A stretch of 32,242 nt of DNA from an uncultured Armatimonadota bacterium (GCA_903833215.1 CAILEM010000089.1:1-32242), one strand, 5' to 3'. Shown: positions 13,916 through 22,644, numbered from the stretch's first letter. The notes: generated from the sequence alone by a model not told the origin. A program made the numbers and translations.

Positions 13916-16696
13916 GTGCGGAGAATTCGGCGACGGTTTCTTGGGTGGAATACTAGGGGCGGCATGGTGCTACTCGGGATCCTTCTTCTTGCTACCGCTC
14001 GTACGTCATCGCAACAGACTTTTCACGTCCAGGTTGCGCCCTTTACGCACGCTTGTATTGCGGATTCGGAGAGACTTGAGATTGGGACAGCCGAGCCCCA
14101 AACCGAGACGACGGTCCATCTCAAGGGACTGAAACTCAACCCAGCCGAGGGCATGATCGAGGTTTGGATCAAGCCCAAATGGGCAGGAGATGACGGACGT
14201 AATCACCAGCTCTGGACGACAGGAAGGGCTGGTGGTCGCGAACTTCTTCTCGAAAAATCAGATATGGGGATGTTGCGAGCCGTCCTCCGAACGCCGACCG
14301 GGCAAACGGTCTCCCGTACCGATGTGACAAGCTGGAACCCCGGGGACTGGCACCATGTCGTGGTTGGCTGGACGAGCCACAACGGCATGACCGTTGGCCT
14401 GCCCCTATGGGTGGATAAAGTTTGTGTCGATGGCCAAATCACGAGCCATGGTGTGTTCAACCCTGTTGCCATGCCAAACACGATCACGCTGAGTGATGCG
14501 AAATTCAGTGAGTTGATCGTTCGCCCGAAGCTCGATGCCGAGGGCCGATACGGCATGGTTGCTTGCGTATATCGAGATTTCTTTCGAACGGCACCGTATT
14601 CAGGAATCAGGATTGACAAAGACCCTGGACGTGTACCGTCGGACCCTCGGGTGGTAGCTGGACAGCCAAAGCAGTTTGGCTTGCTGGCAGGTAATCAGAA
14701 CAAGTGGGAGCCGCTTGTCGAGAACGTCGTCCGGTATAGCCAATGGGCGTACTTCGATGCGCGCCAGATGATTCAGTGGTCGACGAGTGACCCTTCCGTC
14801 GCAACTGTTGACAAGAAGGGAAGAGTGACCGGCGTTAAGACTGGCAAATGCCTATTACGAGCTGAGTTCCGTGATATGAAGGCTTCCTATCCGATAAATG
14901 TGATTTCGGCTGACAAGCCAGACCTCGACGCGATCAGTATCGAACTGTTGCCGCGATACCGGGCAGACGCCGTAAAAAACAAGATCCTTCCTGGCGAGCT
15001 GGTGAGCGCTCGAGTGCGGATTGGTAATTACGGGCTGGCACCCATCGGAGCTGGAGTAAAGGTCCGCCTGTCGTTGATTCGGCGACGTGAACACGAATTT
15101 CGTCACGCGCCCAACGACAAGCCTTTGGAAGTATTCGAACAAAAGCTGCCCGCTTTGGCACCTGCGCAGGAGACCGTATTAACATTCGCTTGGCCCTACC
15201 CCAAGGAATCCACCTGGATGAAGCTGGAACTCGATCCCGAGAAGCACCTGGATGAGCTCTGCAAAGTCAACAACACCATCGAGGAACTCATGGATGCGCG
15301 ACCCGTCCATCTTGGCTATAGCCCCCTGAATAAGCAAGATGAATTCGCCAAACACGAACTGAATCATGTGGGGTCCTTCAGCTACTACGACTGGATGCGA
15401 GCTGAAAAGAACCGGATGGACGTGATGCTGCAAGAGGCGGTCTATCCGACGACGGGGCCAAACGGTGTGGAAGAGGCCTATCGAATCGACTGCGTCACCG
15501 CCCTTGAGCATGGACAATGGGAGGACGAGCCCTTCATAAAAGAAGCAGGCGAATTCGACGGAGGGTTTCCCATCAACGAAAAGGTGGACCTCATGTCGAT
15601 CGACTGCGCGATCATCCATGAATTTGGTCACGCCATTCTCAGTCAGCCCGACCTGTATGGCTATGGGACGGCAGCCAGAAACGTCCTCATTACCGACGAG
15701 TCAGGCAAACCGGTCGCTGGGACTCCACTTCTGCCGATCCTCGAAGGTGATGCCAATCTGCAATACGCTCCCGCAACCAATGTTCCCTGTGGAGTGGGTT
15801 ATCGATCGCTTATGGATGGTTGCCAGTTATGGCTGCCACCTTCGATGGCGGGGCATATCATGTATTACCGAGGCTACCGTCCAGACCGATTTTGGGGAAC
15901 CCAAGGAAGGCTGGTACCGACACGAGCAAATCGGCTGTTGATCACAGATGCCTATGATCAACCTCTGAAGAATGCCGCCGTCTACGTCTATCACGTAAGC
16001 CAGGCACCGGTTCAGGACAGTGAGGCGAAATACTTCGCCGACCGACCCAAGTTCTTGGGACCGACTGATAACGAAGGGCGATTCCTTTTTCCGAACCAGA
16101 CCGATGACCAATGGGACGACCCGAAGACGGATGTCGTTGAGGGAGCAAAGTCGGTTTGGAACCCATTCGGCACCGCGACGACCGACACTGCGTTCACCCC
16201 AAATGTGTGGGAGGTAGAAGGCCTGCTCCTCATTCGTGTCGTGAGTGGCACTCAATCTGAATATCGATTCATGGACCTGACTCAGTTCAACGATGAGTTC
16301 TTGGCCGGGCACGTCGCCCAAGGTTCTTACACCCTGAGAACAAGCCTAGAGCCATCGAGCACCCCGACTCCCATCGTCAGAAAGCCCATTCCCGAAGCTA
16401 TCAAGAGCGTGAACAAGGCACCGGTAGCGGTGGTTGTGCCTTCCGAATTCACTGTGAAGTGCGGCGAAGAGTTTACGGTGGATGGTTCGAAGAGCTACGA
16501 CCCGGAAGGACAGCCGCTGATCTACCGCTGGAACGTGGGAGAGGGATGGCTCAAAGGGAGTTTGTCTCAGTCCTCCACCTTAAAAGTGAAGGCACCGAGT
16601 ACGCCCCAGGAGCTTTCGTACAAATTCTGGGTGATCGACGGCATTCGCTGCAGCGAAGCCGTCGTGATCAAAGTGAAAGTAGTGAAGCCGAATTAG
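13916..16696 (+). CDS. Large secreted multidomain protein with HExxH metalloprotease-like site
   Basis: 926 residues from GTG at 13916; ATG at 13964 (MVLLGILLL) is an equally good start. A signal peptide is followed by a LamG/concanavalin-like domain (~35-200, WHHVVVGW). A bacterial Ig-like Big_2 module (~285-335, SVATVDKKGRVTGVKTGK) and a CARDB-like beta domain (~340-455) come next. HEFGH at 568-572, followed by AILSQPDLYGYG, resembles the HExxHxxGxPDxY site of M6-like (immune inhibitor A) peptidases, with D579 as a possible third ligand. Residues ~840-925 are a PKD domain (DGSKSYDPEGQPLIYRWNV). It is probably an extracellular polymer-binding protease; activity is unproven. Its stop overlaps that of the tlpA-like gene by 4 bp. 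Confidence 0.85.
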   Translation: MRRIRRRFLGWNTRGGMVLLGILLLATARTSSQQTFHVQVAPFTHACIADSERLEIGTAEPQTETTVHLKGLKLNPAEGMIEVWIKPKWAGDDGRNHQLWTTGRAGGRELLLEKSDMGMLRAVLRTPTGQTVSRTDVTSWNPGDWHHVVVGWTSHNGMTVGLPLWVDKVCVDGQITSHGVFNPVAMPNTITLSDAKFSELIVRPKLDAEGRYGMVACVYRDFFRTAPYSGIRIDKDPGRVPSDPRVVAGQPKQFGLLAGNQNKWEPLVENVVRYSQWAYFDARQMIQWSTSDPSVATVDKKGRVTGVKTGKCLLRAEFRDMKASYPINVISADKPDLDAISIELLPRYRADAVKNKILPGELVSARVRIGNYGLAPIGAGVKVRLSLIRRREHEFRHAPNDKPLEVFEQKLPALAPAQETVLTFAWPYPKESTWMKLELDPEKHLDELCKVNNTIEELMDARPVHLGYSPLNKQDEFAKHELNHVGSFSYYDWMRAEKNRMDVMLQEAVYPTTGPNGVEEAYRIDCVTALEHGQWEDEPFIKEAGEFDGGFPINEKVDLMSIDCAIIHEFGHAILSQPDLYGYGTAARNVLITDESGKPVAGTPLLPILEGDANLQYAPATNVPCGVGYRSLMDGCQLWLPPSMAGHIMYYRGYRPDRFWGTQGRLVPTRANRLLITDAYDQPLKNAAVYVYHVSQAPVQDSEAKYFADRPKFLGPTDNEGRFLFPNQTDDQWDDPKTDVVEGAKSVWNPFGTATTDTAFTPNVWEVEGLLLIRVVSGTQSEYRFMDLTQFNDEFLAGHVAQGSYTLRTSLEPSSTPTPIVRKPIPEAIKSVNKAPVAVVVPSEFTVKCGEEFTVDGSKSYDPEGQPLIYRWNVGEGWLKGSLSQSSTLKVKAPSTPQELSYKFWVIDGIRCSEAVVIKVKVVKPN

Positions 16697-17226
16697 CGGA
16701 GAAGGGACTTGACCGTCTTTTCCAGGGAAGGGAAGAACAGTTCAATATTCGATGGAATGCCGGTGATTGTCCTTGCAACCTTGCCGTCCTTGCCGATCAC
16801 GATGAATGCAGGAATCGCCTCAATACCGAGAGATGTCGACAGCTTGTCGTTTTTCTCCGAGAATGTGTAGGTGAATCCGTGCTGCTTCGCATACTCCTTG
16901 GCGATGGATGGGCGGTCATCTTCTTTGGTTTCTGCACCAACGACGACTAATCCTTTCTTTCCATATTTCTCGTGTAGCTTCTGCATGGTGGGGGAAGCTT
17001 TCTTGCACGGGCCGCACCAAGATGCCCAAAAATCGAGGATCACAACTTTGCCACGTAGATTCTTGTTCGTCCAAACCTTGCCTTTGGTGTCGGTGATCTT
17101 GAAAGCAGGGGCAGCTTTGCCTTCGAACGATTTCAGCAACTTGTTGTAGTCGTCGGGGCCACCCTGGGCATGCGCGACAACGGTCGCAAGGGCCGCTCCG
17201 AGTAGTAATGTGTTCCTAAATCTCAT
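16693..17226 (-). CDS. TlpA-family periplasmic thiol-disulfide oxidoreductase
   Basis: 177 residues from the ATG at 17226, which has CGGAGA upstream; an in-frame extension to 17292 lacks support. A signal peptide ends near residue 20 (VVAHAQ). The AhpC/TSA-thioredoxin fold follows, with KAAPAFKITDTKGKVWT and the active site WCGPC (C71, C74). The cis-proline is in GIEAIPAFIVI. Such proteins reduce periplasmic disulfides, for example in cytochrome c maturation or protection of secreted enzymes; the partner is not visible here. Its stop codon overlaps that of the secreted metalloprotease gene (16693-16696), so the two converge without a spacer. Confidence 0.9.
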   Translation of the reverse strand: MRFRNTLLLGAALATVVAHAQGGPDDYNKLLKSFEGKAAPAFKITDTKGKVWTNKNLRGKVVILDFWASWCGPCKKASPTMQKLHEKYGKKGLVVVGAETKEDDRPSIAKEYAKQHGFTYTFSEKNDKLSTSLGIEAIPAFIVIGKDGKVARTITGIPSNIELFFPSLEKTVKSLLR

Positions 17227-17267
17227 TTGTTTCTCCGTTTTGCGCCCGAGGGCGATGAATTTGATGC

Positions 17268-17295
17268 TTGAATTATGGCTTTTCCGGGGCATAAT
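17268..17295 (+). promoter_or_regulatory. Promoter for a leaderless membrane-protein gene
   Basis: TTGAAT (17268-17273), 16-bp spacer, CATAAT (17290-17295). The GTG at 17302 begins 7 nt after the -10 box, exactly where transcription is expected to start. This favours 17302 over the ATG at 17275, which would lie inside the promoter. Confidence 0.55.
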
Positions 17296-17301
17296 CGCCG
17301 A

Positions 17302-18660
17302 GTGAAACGCTGGTTGGGCGCTCTAATTGCGGTGGTGCTGTCATGCATCCCGATTCTGCTCAACCGTGCTACGTCTTCTGCCCTTCTACGTGATACCGAT
17401 ACCAATGTGTTGCTGGTTACCATTCGTCAACGCAACGCACCCCTGAGTTGGTTCCTGGGCGATTGGCCACTGCTGAACCACTTCTACCGTCCCGTCTCCA
17501 CCTTGTCGTTCGAGCTTGATAATCGGCTTTACGGCACAAACGCAGCGGGTTACGGATTGACCAACGCCCTGCTTTGTATCGTCTGCGTGCTCCTGCTCTT
17601 TTGGTTTCTGCGCGAACTTACAGATAAGCCAGCGATCGCGGCGGCAGGCACCGTCCTATTTGCACTTCAACACGTCGGGTTGGAAAGGTGGTTTGATGGC
17701 CCGCTATTTTGGCTGGCCATGCTGACGGCCGTGGTCGGGATCTATCGGCACCAGCTCAAGTTTTGGAATTGGTTGCCCGCAGTTCTGGTTCTCATCTTCG
17801 CTTCCGACGAGATCGCTTCGTCAGGTGGGTTTGGAGTTGGGACGATCGGTTGGCTTCCTGGCAGAACCGCGACGGTGATGACCGTTTTTGCATTGGCGGC
17901 AATGGCTTGCTACGCAAGGTACGAACGGCTTGGTGCCCGTCGAAAGGAACTTGCCCCGACTCCGCTGGATCCTCCTGCGACTCGGATGACGAAGGTCGAC
18001 ACCGTCAATCGTGGAGGAGGCATCCTGTGGGCAATTCTCAGCCTCGTATGTGTTGCCTTGGCTCTTGCCTCGTACGAGCAGGCGGTGATGCTCCCTGCAA
18101 TCATGCTCGCGATTGCGGTCACGTTGCATTCCAACCGATACAAAGTCCGCTGGGGATGGCAAGCGGGGTTCTGGGCTCTCCTGGTGGCGTACATCATCCT
18201 GCGAAAAGCCGTTATTCCGTCGGGTGTGTCTGGCTACCAAGCCCAGCAGTTCAGGCATGGTCCTGGCGTCTACATCTCGTTGCTCAACTATGCGATGCCG
18301 TTCGTTACGGGAATCACGGGATTTCTTTCCGGGTTGGCCACAAGCCCGCTAGTTCTGCTAACGGGCCCGCCCTACAGCTTTATGTTGAGTGTTGCGACGA
18401 ACCTTACGAGCTTCTATCAGGCAAGACGGCAGTGGGTTCTTGCCTTGGCGGGCTACGGAATGTCGATCATCGCATTCCTACCGATGGCATGGCTTAAGCA
18501 GTTTCCGCACTACCACTACTGGCCAATGGCAATGCGGTCGCTATGCACGGTGATGCTTCTTTGGGTTGCCTACGAGTTGGTGCTCATCGCATGGTCGCCC
18601 CTAACTCGCCAAGCGCCGAAACGACTCGATCCCGCACCTGGTTCGCTTCCTCATCAGTGA
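17302..18660 (+). CDS. GT-C-like polytopic membrane protein
   Basis: 452 residues from GTG at 17302; an in-frame ATG at 17275 would add nine. There are about ten hydrophobic helices. The segment HFYRPVSTLSFELDNRLYG followed by GYGLTNALLCIV resembles the first luminal loop and helix of GT-C-type glycosyltransferases (F-R-P, then N/G-H-x-x-N), which use lipid-linked sugars. The usual acidic D/E pair is only partly evident: DTDTN at about 31-35 may supply it. Enzyme activity is therefore an inference; a role in cell-surface glycosylation is likely. The last 77 bp overlap the end of pheT on the other strand. Confidence 0.72.
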   Translation: MKRWLGALIAVVLSCIPILLNRATSSALLRDTDTNVLLVTIRQRNAPLSWFLGDWPLLNHFYRPVSTLSFELDNRLYGTNAAGYGLTNALLCIVCVLLLFWFLRELTDKPAIAAAGTVLFALQHVGLERWFDGPLFWLAMLTAVVGIYRHQLKFWNWLPAVLVLIFASDEIASSGGFGVGTIGWLPGRTATVMTVFALAAMACYARYERLGARRKELAPTPLDPPATRMTKVDTVNRGGGILWAILSLVCVALALASYEQAVMLPAIMLAIAVTLHSNRYKVRWGWQAGFWALLVAYIILRKAVIPSGVSGYQAQQFRHGPGVYISLLNYAMPFVTGITGFLSGLATSPLVLLTGPPYSFMLSVATNLTSFYQARRQWVLALAGYGMSIIAFLPMAWLKQFPHYHYWPMAMRSLCTVMLLWVAYELVLIAWSPLTRQAPKRLDPAPGSLPHQ

Positions 18661-20629
18661 ACGTCGAATCTGGCTTTCGGAGTTGAATTGCGATTCCGAG
18701 TGCGTGTTTGCCTTCGGGAATGCCCTGGCCCGAGAAAACATCGAACAGCCACTGCTTCTCCAATACACCTGCGCCTGCAACAGAGATTTTGGCAGCGACC
18801 TTCTCAAAGGGTACGGCCTTGTCGATGAGGATCGACATATCACGTCTGACGGCCGGATGGCGACTAACATGGTGCAGCTCCAATCCCGTGTCCCGGGCAC
18901 CGAATGCAGTCTGGAGATCGATTTCGGCCACGAAGGTCTCAGGAGAGAGTCCAGCCTCTTTGGCTACGTTTGGATGCAACTGACCTAGGAAGCCGATTAC
19001 CGTATCTCCAGCGCTCACTTGGGCTTGGCGCGTCGGATGCAGAAGCGGATCGAGTTCGGCAGGAGCGGTGAATTGAACTCGGACACCGACGCCCTGGAGA
19101 GTTGCCTCAAAAGCGCCCTTCAAGGTGAAGAAGCTGGCGCTGGAGGATTCCGGCACGCTCCAGCCTGCTTGAGTTCTTGCTCCAACCGAGAGGAGGGCGA
19201 AGTGATTGGATTCAACGTAGGAATGGTTCTCTTGCGAGAAGACCCGCCCAATCTCGAATAACTGGACATCCTTGGATTGGTTGCGACGACATGCATCGCC
19301 AAGGCTTGATAGCAAGCTGTTTCGCAAATAAGCCATTTCCGGCGATGCAGGCGACCTTGGACCGATGCGTTCGCCGTTTGAAGCATCGAGCGGATGGATG
19401 TCGGAAAGGGAGTGGCTGATGACTTGGCTAAAGCCCGAAAGCAGTGCGGCATTTCTCAACATGTCGGTCCAGAGCTCGAATCCTTGAGGCCCGCCCATGG
19501 TGGTCGTGCCTTGAATGAGCGTTTCTGGGATTTGGTCGTAACCGTGGACACGACCGAGTTCCTCGATTAAATCAATCTCTCGAACGATATCGGGCCGCCA
19601 AGTCGGTGAGAGAACTCGGAAAGCATCATCGTTGACCTTTTCCGGTTTGAAGCCAAGTCGGCTGAGGTACGACTCCGCTTGCTCTGCGGAGATTGGCATC
19701 CCTAACAGTTTTGAGGATCGCGTCACGCGGAGGTCAATCACCGTCTGGGATGGCTTCGTTGGATAGACATCGGCACCGTAAGTGACGACGACTCCGGGAT
19801 CCGCGGCGAGCACGAGTTGCACGCAACGATACAGTGCCGAAACAACTCCTTCTGGGTCGACGCTTCTTTCAAACCGATAGGAGGCCTCGGTGTTCAAACC
19901 TAACTGCTTTCTTGTTCGGCGAACACTGGTGTTGACGAAATGAGCGGATTCGAGCAACACGGTTTGGGTTGAGTCACTGACTTCGGTATCGAGCCCACCC
20001 ATGACGCCTGCCACCGCCACTGGTTTCTCCGCGTCGCAGATCATCATCTGGTCGGATTGAAGCTGATGCTCAAGACCATTAAGGGTGGTAAGCGTTTCAC
20101 CGGGCCTAGCCTTCCTCACGACGATTCGCCCACCGGAAAGCTTGTCGAAATCGAAAGCATGTAGCGGCTGACCGACTTCCAGCATCACATAGTTGGTGAT
20201 ATCAACGAGCAGGCTGATCGGGCGCATGCCTGCTTGCCGAAGACGAGCCTGCATCCAAGGCTCCGAATCCTTTCGGGTGATGGTCTTCAGAATGAGACAG
20301 CCGTACCGAGTGCAATCCGCGGTCTCAATCGTTACGCTCGTATCGGGGGAATCCAGCTGTGCGGATGCCGGGTCGAATCCCTCCACGCCTGTCCGATAGA
20401 GTTCGGTCGACTTGGCACGACCATCTTTCGCGAGGACCTCGCGCGCCAGGCCGAAAACGGAGAGCCCATCACCACGGTTGCTCATGACCTTGATGTCTAG
20501 GACCGGTTCACCTTCGACTTCCTCAATCCCCTCCAGCTCAAAGCCTGCCATGGTGAGCAGGTCGCCGACACCCTCCGCCGAAAGGGAAGTGTCTACAAAA
20601 TCTCGGAGCATTGCGTATGGGAACTTCAT
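18584..20629 (-). CDS. pheT: Phenylalanyl-tRNA synthetase beta subunit, short form
   Basis: 681 residues from ATG at 20629 (MKFPYAMLRDFVDTSLSAEG); an upstream TTG at 20665 is less likely. The usual N-terminal helix segment runs directly into VLDIKVMSNRGDGLSVFGLAREVL, which follows the EMAP-like tRNA-binding domain (B2) in ordinary PheT. About 110 residues are therefore missing and the protein is shorter than the common 790-800. B3/B4 (~100-270), B5 (~295-365), the inactive catalytic-like core (HGYDQIPETL onward) and the C-terminal FDX-ACB domain (~590-681, SRHPAVRRDMSILID) are present. It pairs with PheS to charge tRNA-Phe. pheS is not adjacent. The 3' end overlaps the convergent membrane-protein gene by 77 bp. 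Confidence 0.95.
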   Translation of the reverse strand: MKFPYAMLRDFVDTSLSAEGVGDLLTMAGFELEGIEEVEGEPVLDIKVMSNRGDGLSVFGLAREVLAKDGRAKSTELYRTGVEGFDPASAQLDSPDTSVTIETADCTRYGCLILKTITRKDSEPWMQARLRQAGMRPISLLVDITNYVMLEVGQPLHAFDFDKLSGGRIVVRKARPGETLTTLNGLEHQLQSDQMMICDAEKPVAVAGVMGGLDTEVSDSTQTVLLESAHFVNTSVRRTRKQLGLNTEASYRFERSVDPEGVVSALYRCVQLVLAADPGVVVTYGADVYPTKPSQTVIDLRVTRSSKLLGMPISAEQAESYLSRLGFKPEKVNDDAFRVLSPTWRPDIVREIDLIEELGRVHGYDQIPETLIQGTTTMGGPQGFELWTDMLRNAALLSGFSQVISHSLSDIHPLDASNGERIGPRSPASPEMAYLRNSLLSSLGDACRRNQSKDVQLFEIGRVFSQENHSYVESNHFALLSVGARTQAGWSVPESSSASFFTLKGAFEATLQGVGVRVQFTAPAELDPLLHPTRQAQVSAGDTVIGFLGQLHPNVAKEAGLSPETFVAEIDLQTAFGARDTGLELHHVSRHPAVRRDMSILIDKAVPFEKVAAKISVAGAGVLEKQWLFDVFSGQGIPEGKHALGIAIQLRKPDSTFTDEEANQVRDRVVSALGELGATMR

Positions 20630-21059
20630 GGGCGCGTCTAGTTTACTTCGTGAGCAAACCAACACCGGTGATGCCAGTTTATTGATTGAATGGGCTTTCG
20701 CTGGGAGGCAAGCCGCTCAAGCACCCTGTGCGCAACAGCATGTAACTCGCTGAAATGTCCAAATAGCATCAAGTCGTTGAGGTGTTCTTTGGCCAATGCT
20801 GAGAGCCTAGTGGGAAGACTCAGGTGATAAGGTCAAAAGCGGCTATTGGTGTTTCAAGCGGGTTCGTAAATGTACGTTTTGATCGCGTTTCAGGCTCATT
20901 TTGATCGACTTCGGTCAGTCTGTCGCATGATCGTTGTTAGGTACCTTGTCGGATACTGTCGAATAGTGTAAGCTAAATAAAACGTTTGAATAGTGGGCTA
21001 AGGCAATCCTTTAATGAATGTTAAAGATCCTCCACCTACTGCTCGTGTTATTCCCTAAT
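20630..21059. other. Intergenic region before pheT and the AFGE gene
   Basis: 430 bp between divergent genes. I see no T-box, riboswitch or additional gene for pheT. Near the right end, ATG at 21014 opens a 14-codon frame (MNVKDPPPTARVIP) that ends at 21058, immediately before the GAGGAG of the next gene; it could be a leader peptide or chance. Confidence 0.4.
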
Positions 21060-21060
21060 T

Positions 21061-21066
21061 GAGGAG
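21061..21066 (+). promoter_or_regulatory. Shine-Dalgarno GAGGAG before a non-AUG start
   Basis: GAGGAG lies 8 nt before ATT at 21075 (ACG at 21072 is the other option). No ATG, GTG or TTG in this frame lies between the upstream TGA (21060-21062) and GTG 21174. This site therefore decides the start of the AFGE protein. Confidence 0.55.
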
Positions 21067-21074
21067 AGTTTACG

Positions 21075-21866
21075 ATTCCTATACCGCCATATAATCGAAG
21101 GTTTGTTCCATCCGTAGAAGCTTTTGGTGAACGGAAAACCCTTCTTGAATGGTCGCGCGACCCACGATGCGTCGTGAAGTACGGCACCTTGGCCCACCGA
21201 ATCGGCCAGGCATGGGACCCAGAACAGGCCTTAACCAGGCCAGTTGAACATCGAGATCGCGTCTACACTCGCCCCCTTAAGACGATCGAGGCATTTGGAG
21301 AGACGAAGTCGGTCTCAGAATGGGCAGCCGACCCTCGCACGGTCGTCCTGGCAAACGTGTTCCTCCGTCGCATCCAGCATGGTTGGTCGCCAGAATCCTC
21401 CCTGACCACGTCGGTCAGTGCTGCCGCCGCCAAGCGAGAGGCCAATGCGATGTTGTACGAGGCTTTTGGCGAAGAAAAGACCTTGCGCGACTGGGCCGCC
21501 GATGAGAGATGCAAAGTGTCGGAAATGACGCTCCGCAAGAACATCCATTCCGGCTTGAGCATGGAAGAGGCATTCAAGTTTCGCCGAAAACCAGGTCGAC
21601 ATTTCCTTGGATCTCAAGAAGATTTCAGTGGCGCGCTCAATGAATTGAGGACGGTCGTGGGCTATCTGCGTGAAGGTGGCGAACTGTGGGTTTACACCAC
21701 CAACGATGTGAGCCGAATTTCCTTGATCCACCGGGATGCCCGTCACACCCTCACCGCCGACATGTTCCAAGAACTCTTGGACAAAGAGTTGGTTGAGAAG
21801 ACGTTTGAGACCGATACGATCAAGAACTATGAGTTGACCAAAGCGGGCAAACTCGTCAAATTCTAA
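21075..21866 (+). CDS. Three-repeat 'AFGE' protein, probable DNA-binding; non-AUG start
   Basis: 263 residues if read from ATT at 21075. Three copies of a ~43-residue module occur: VEAFGERKTLLEWSRDPRC, IEAFGETKSVSEWAADPRT and YEAFGEEKTLRDWAADERC. Each is followed by a helix ending in RIxxxWxPExALT or similar. This module is familiar from phage and mobile-element proteins, where it accompanies DNA-binding or nuclease domains; sequence-specific DNA binding is an inference. The C-terminal ~90 residues look like a winged-helix-type domain (LTADMFQELLDKELVEKTF, then YELTKAGKLVKF). The first ordinary start codon, GTG 21174, would cut the first repeat in half. The missing start may be real AUU initiation, a mutation, or a sequencing error. 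Confidence 0.75.
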   Translation: MPIPPYNRRFVPSVEAFGERKTLLEWSRDPRCVVKYGTLAHRIGQAWDPEQALTRPVEHRDRVYTRPLKTIEAFGETKSVSEWAADPRTVVLANVFLRRIQHGWSPESSLTTSVSAAAAKREANAMLYEAFGEEKTLRDWAADERCKVSEMTLRKNIHSGLSMEEAFKFRRKPGRHFLGSQEDFSGALNELRTVVGYLREGGELWVYTTNDVSRISLIHRDARHTLTADMFQELLDKELVEKTFETDTIKNYELTKAGKLVKF

Positions 21867-21870
21867 GCGG

Positions 21871-22191
21871 TTAGCCCTTCTTCGGGTACCACCACAAACT
21901 GTTGTCGGTTGGGTTGACCACGAGAAAACCGTCTTTCAGATTCGGTGAATTCTGATTTTGAGTATTGTTGCCGCCTTGGTTATTGGAGCCCCCTCTCACT
22001 CCGAGTAACGTGCTGAGTTCGGGTTGAGTAATGGCGCTACCCTCGATCATTGCCTTCACTGCCCAGGGATCGGCATGTCGAATCTGGAATTTTACGGGCA
22101 CGCGATTGTCGATTTGTGCCTTGGTGCCACCGGTGCAAAGGGCGATTGAGACGAGAGAAGGAAGCAGGATCAAGCTCAAAACGTATCGCAT
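21871..22191 (-). CDS. Small secreted protein, possibly secretin-N-like
   Basis: 106 residues. A signal peptide (MRYVLSLILLPSLVSIALC) may end at a cysteine, so it could be a lipoprotein, though no perfect lipobox is present. VPVKFQIRHADPWAVKAMIEG resembles the short N0/STN-like strand-helix units of secretins. A Gly/Asn/Gln-rich stretch (GGSNNQGGNNTQNQN) and a C-terminal DNSLWWYPKKG follow. That layout suggests a small envelope component, perhaps related to pilus or secretion machinery; this is weak inference. It ends 4 bp from the convergent AFGE gene. Confidence 0.65.
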   Translation of the reverse strand: MRYVLSLILLPSLVSIALCTGGTKAQIDNRVPVKFQIRHADPWAVKAMIEGSAITQPELSTLLGVRGGSNNQGGNNTQNQNSPNLKDGFLVVNPTDNSLWWYPKKG

Positions 22192-22227
22192 ATAGCTTTC
22201 AACGTTTTCAGCGTCGGCGCGTTACGT

Positions 22228-22629
22228 TTGAATGCCGAGATTCGGAGCAAGAGTTATTGCGAAAAAGAACTGGGTTCAGGATCGCTCAATCCAAGCAAAA
22301 AGAGGTGGCTCCGCGCCAAAATAGCGGGAATGCTTCCAAAGTTGCTTGATAGACACGAGAAAAAGTTTGCGATGCTCCTAGCTTGGATCATCTGTCCAAG
22401 TGTACTTACGCTCTTGGGATTTTATCTCGGCACGATTTTTGGTAGCCGCGAGCACACGAATGACCTCCAGGTCGCAGATATCCACGTCGGTCGCCAGTAC
22501 GCCGCCGTGTTCTTCTGCATCAGCCTCGTGGCAGCTGTGATCGTAACGCTCATCATTCCCAAGGTTGTCGACAAGGATTACGCCGATCGAGAAGCCAAGT
22601 GGGCGAATCGCGGTCACGATCACCACTAA
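22228..22629 (+). CDS. Small two-helix membrane protein
   Basis: 133 residues from TTG at 22228; ATG at 22330 (MLPKLLDRHEKKF) is an alternative start giving 99. Two transmembrane helices, LLAWIICPSVLTLLGFYLGTIF (~50-71) and YAAVFFCISLVAAVIVTLIIP (~91-111), flank a polar loop. A charged tail ends in GHDHH. It is divergent from the small secreted protein, with 36 bp between the starts. No family recognised. Confidence 0.65.
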   Translation: MNAEIRSKSYCEKELGSGSLNPSKKRWLRAKIAGMLPKLLDRHEKKFAMLLAWIICPSVLTLLGFYLGTIFGSREHTNDLQVADIHVGRQYAAVFFCISLVAAVIVTLIIPKVVDKDYADREAKWANRGHDHH

Positions 22630-22644
22630 GAATCCGATTCCGCT

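Noticed and set aside
20630-21060. Possible T-box or riboswitch leader for pheT
   Set aside because: No T-box sequence, specifier loop or terminator/antiterminator pair is visible, and the pheT start is close to the intergenic edge.
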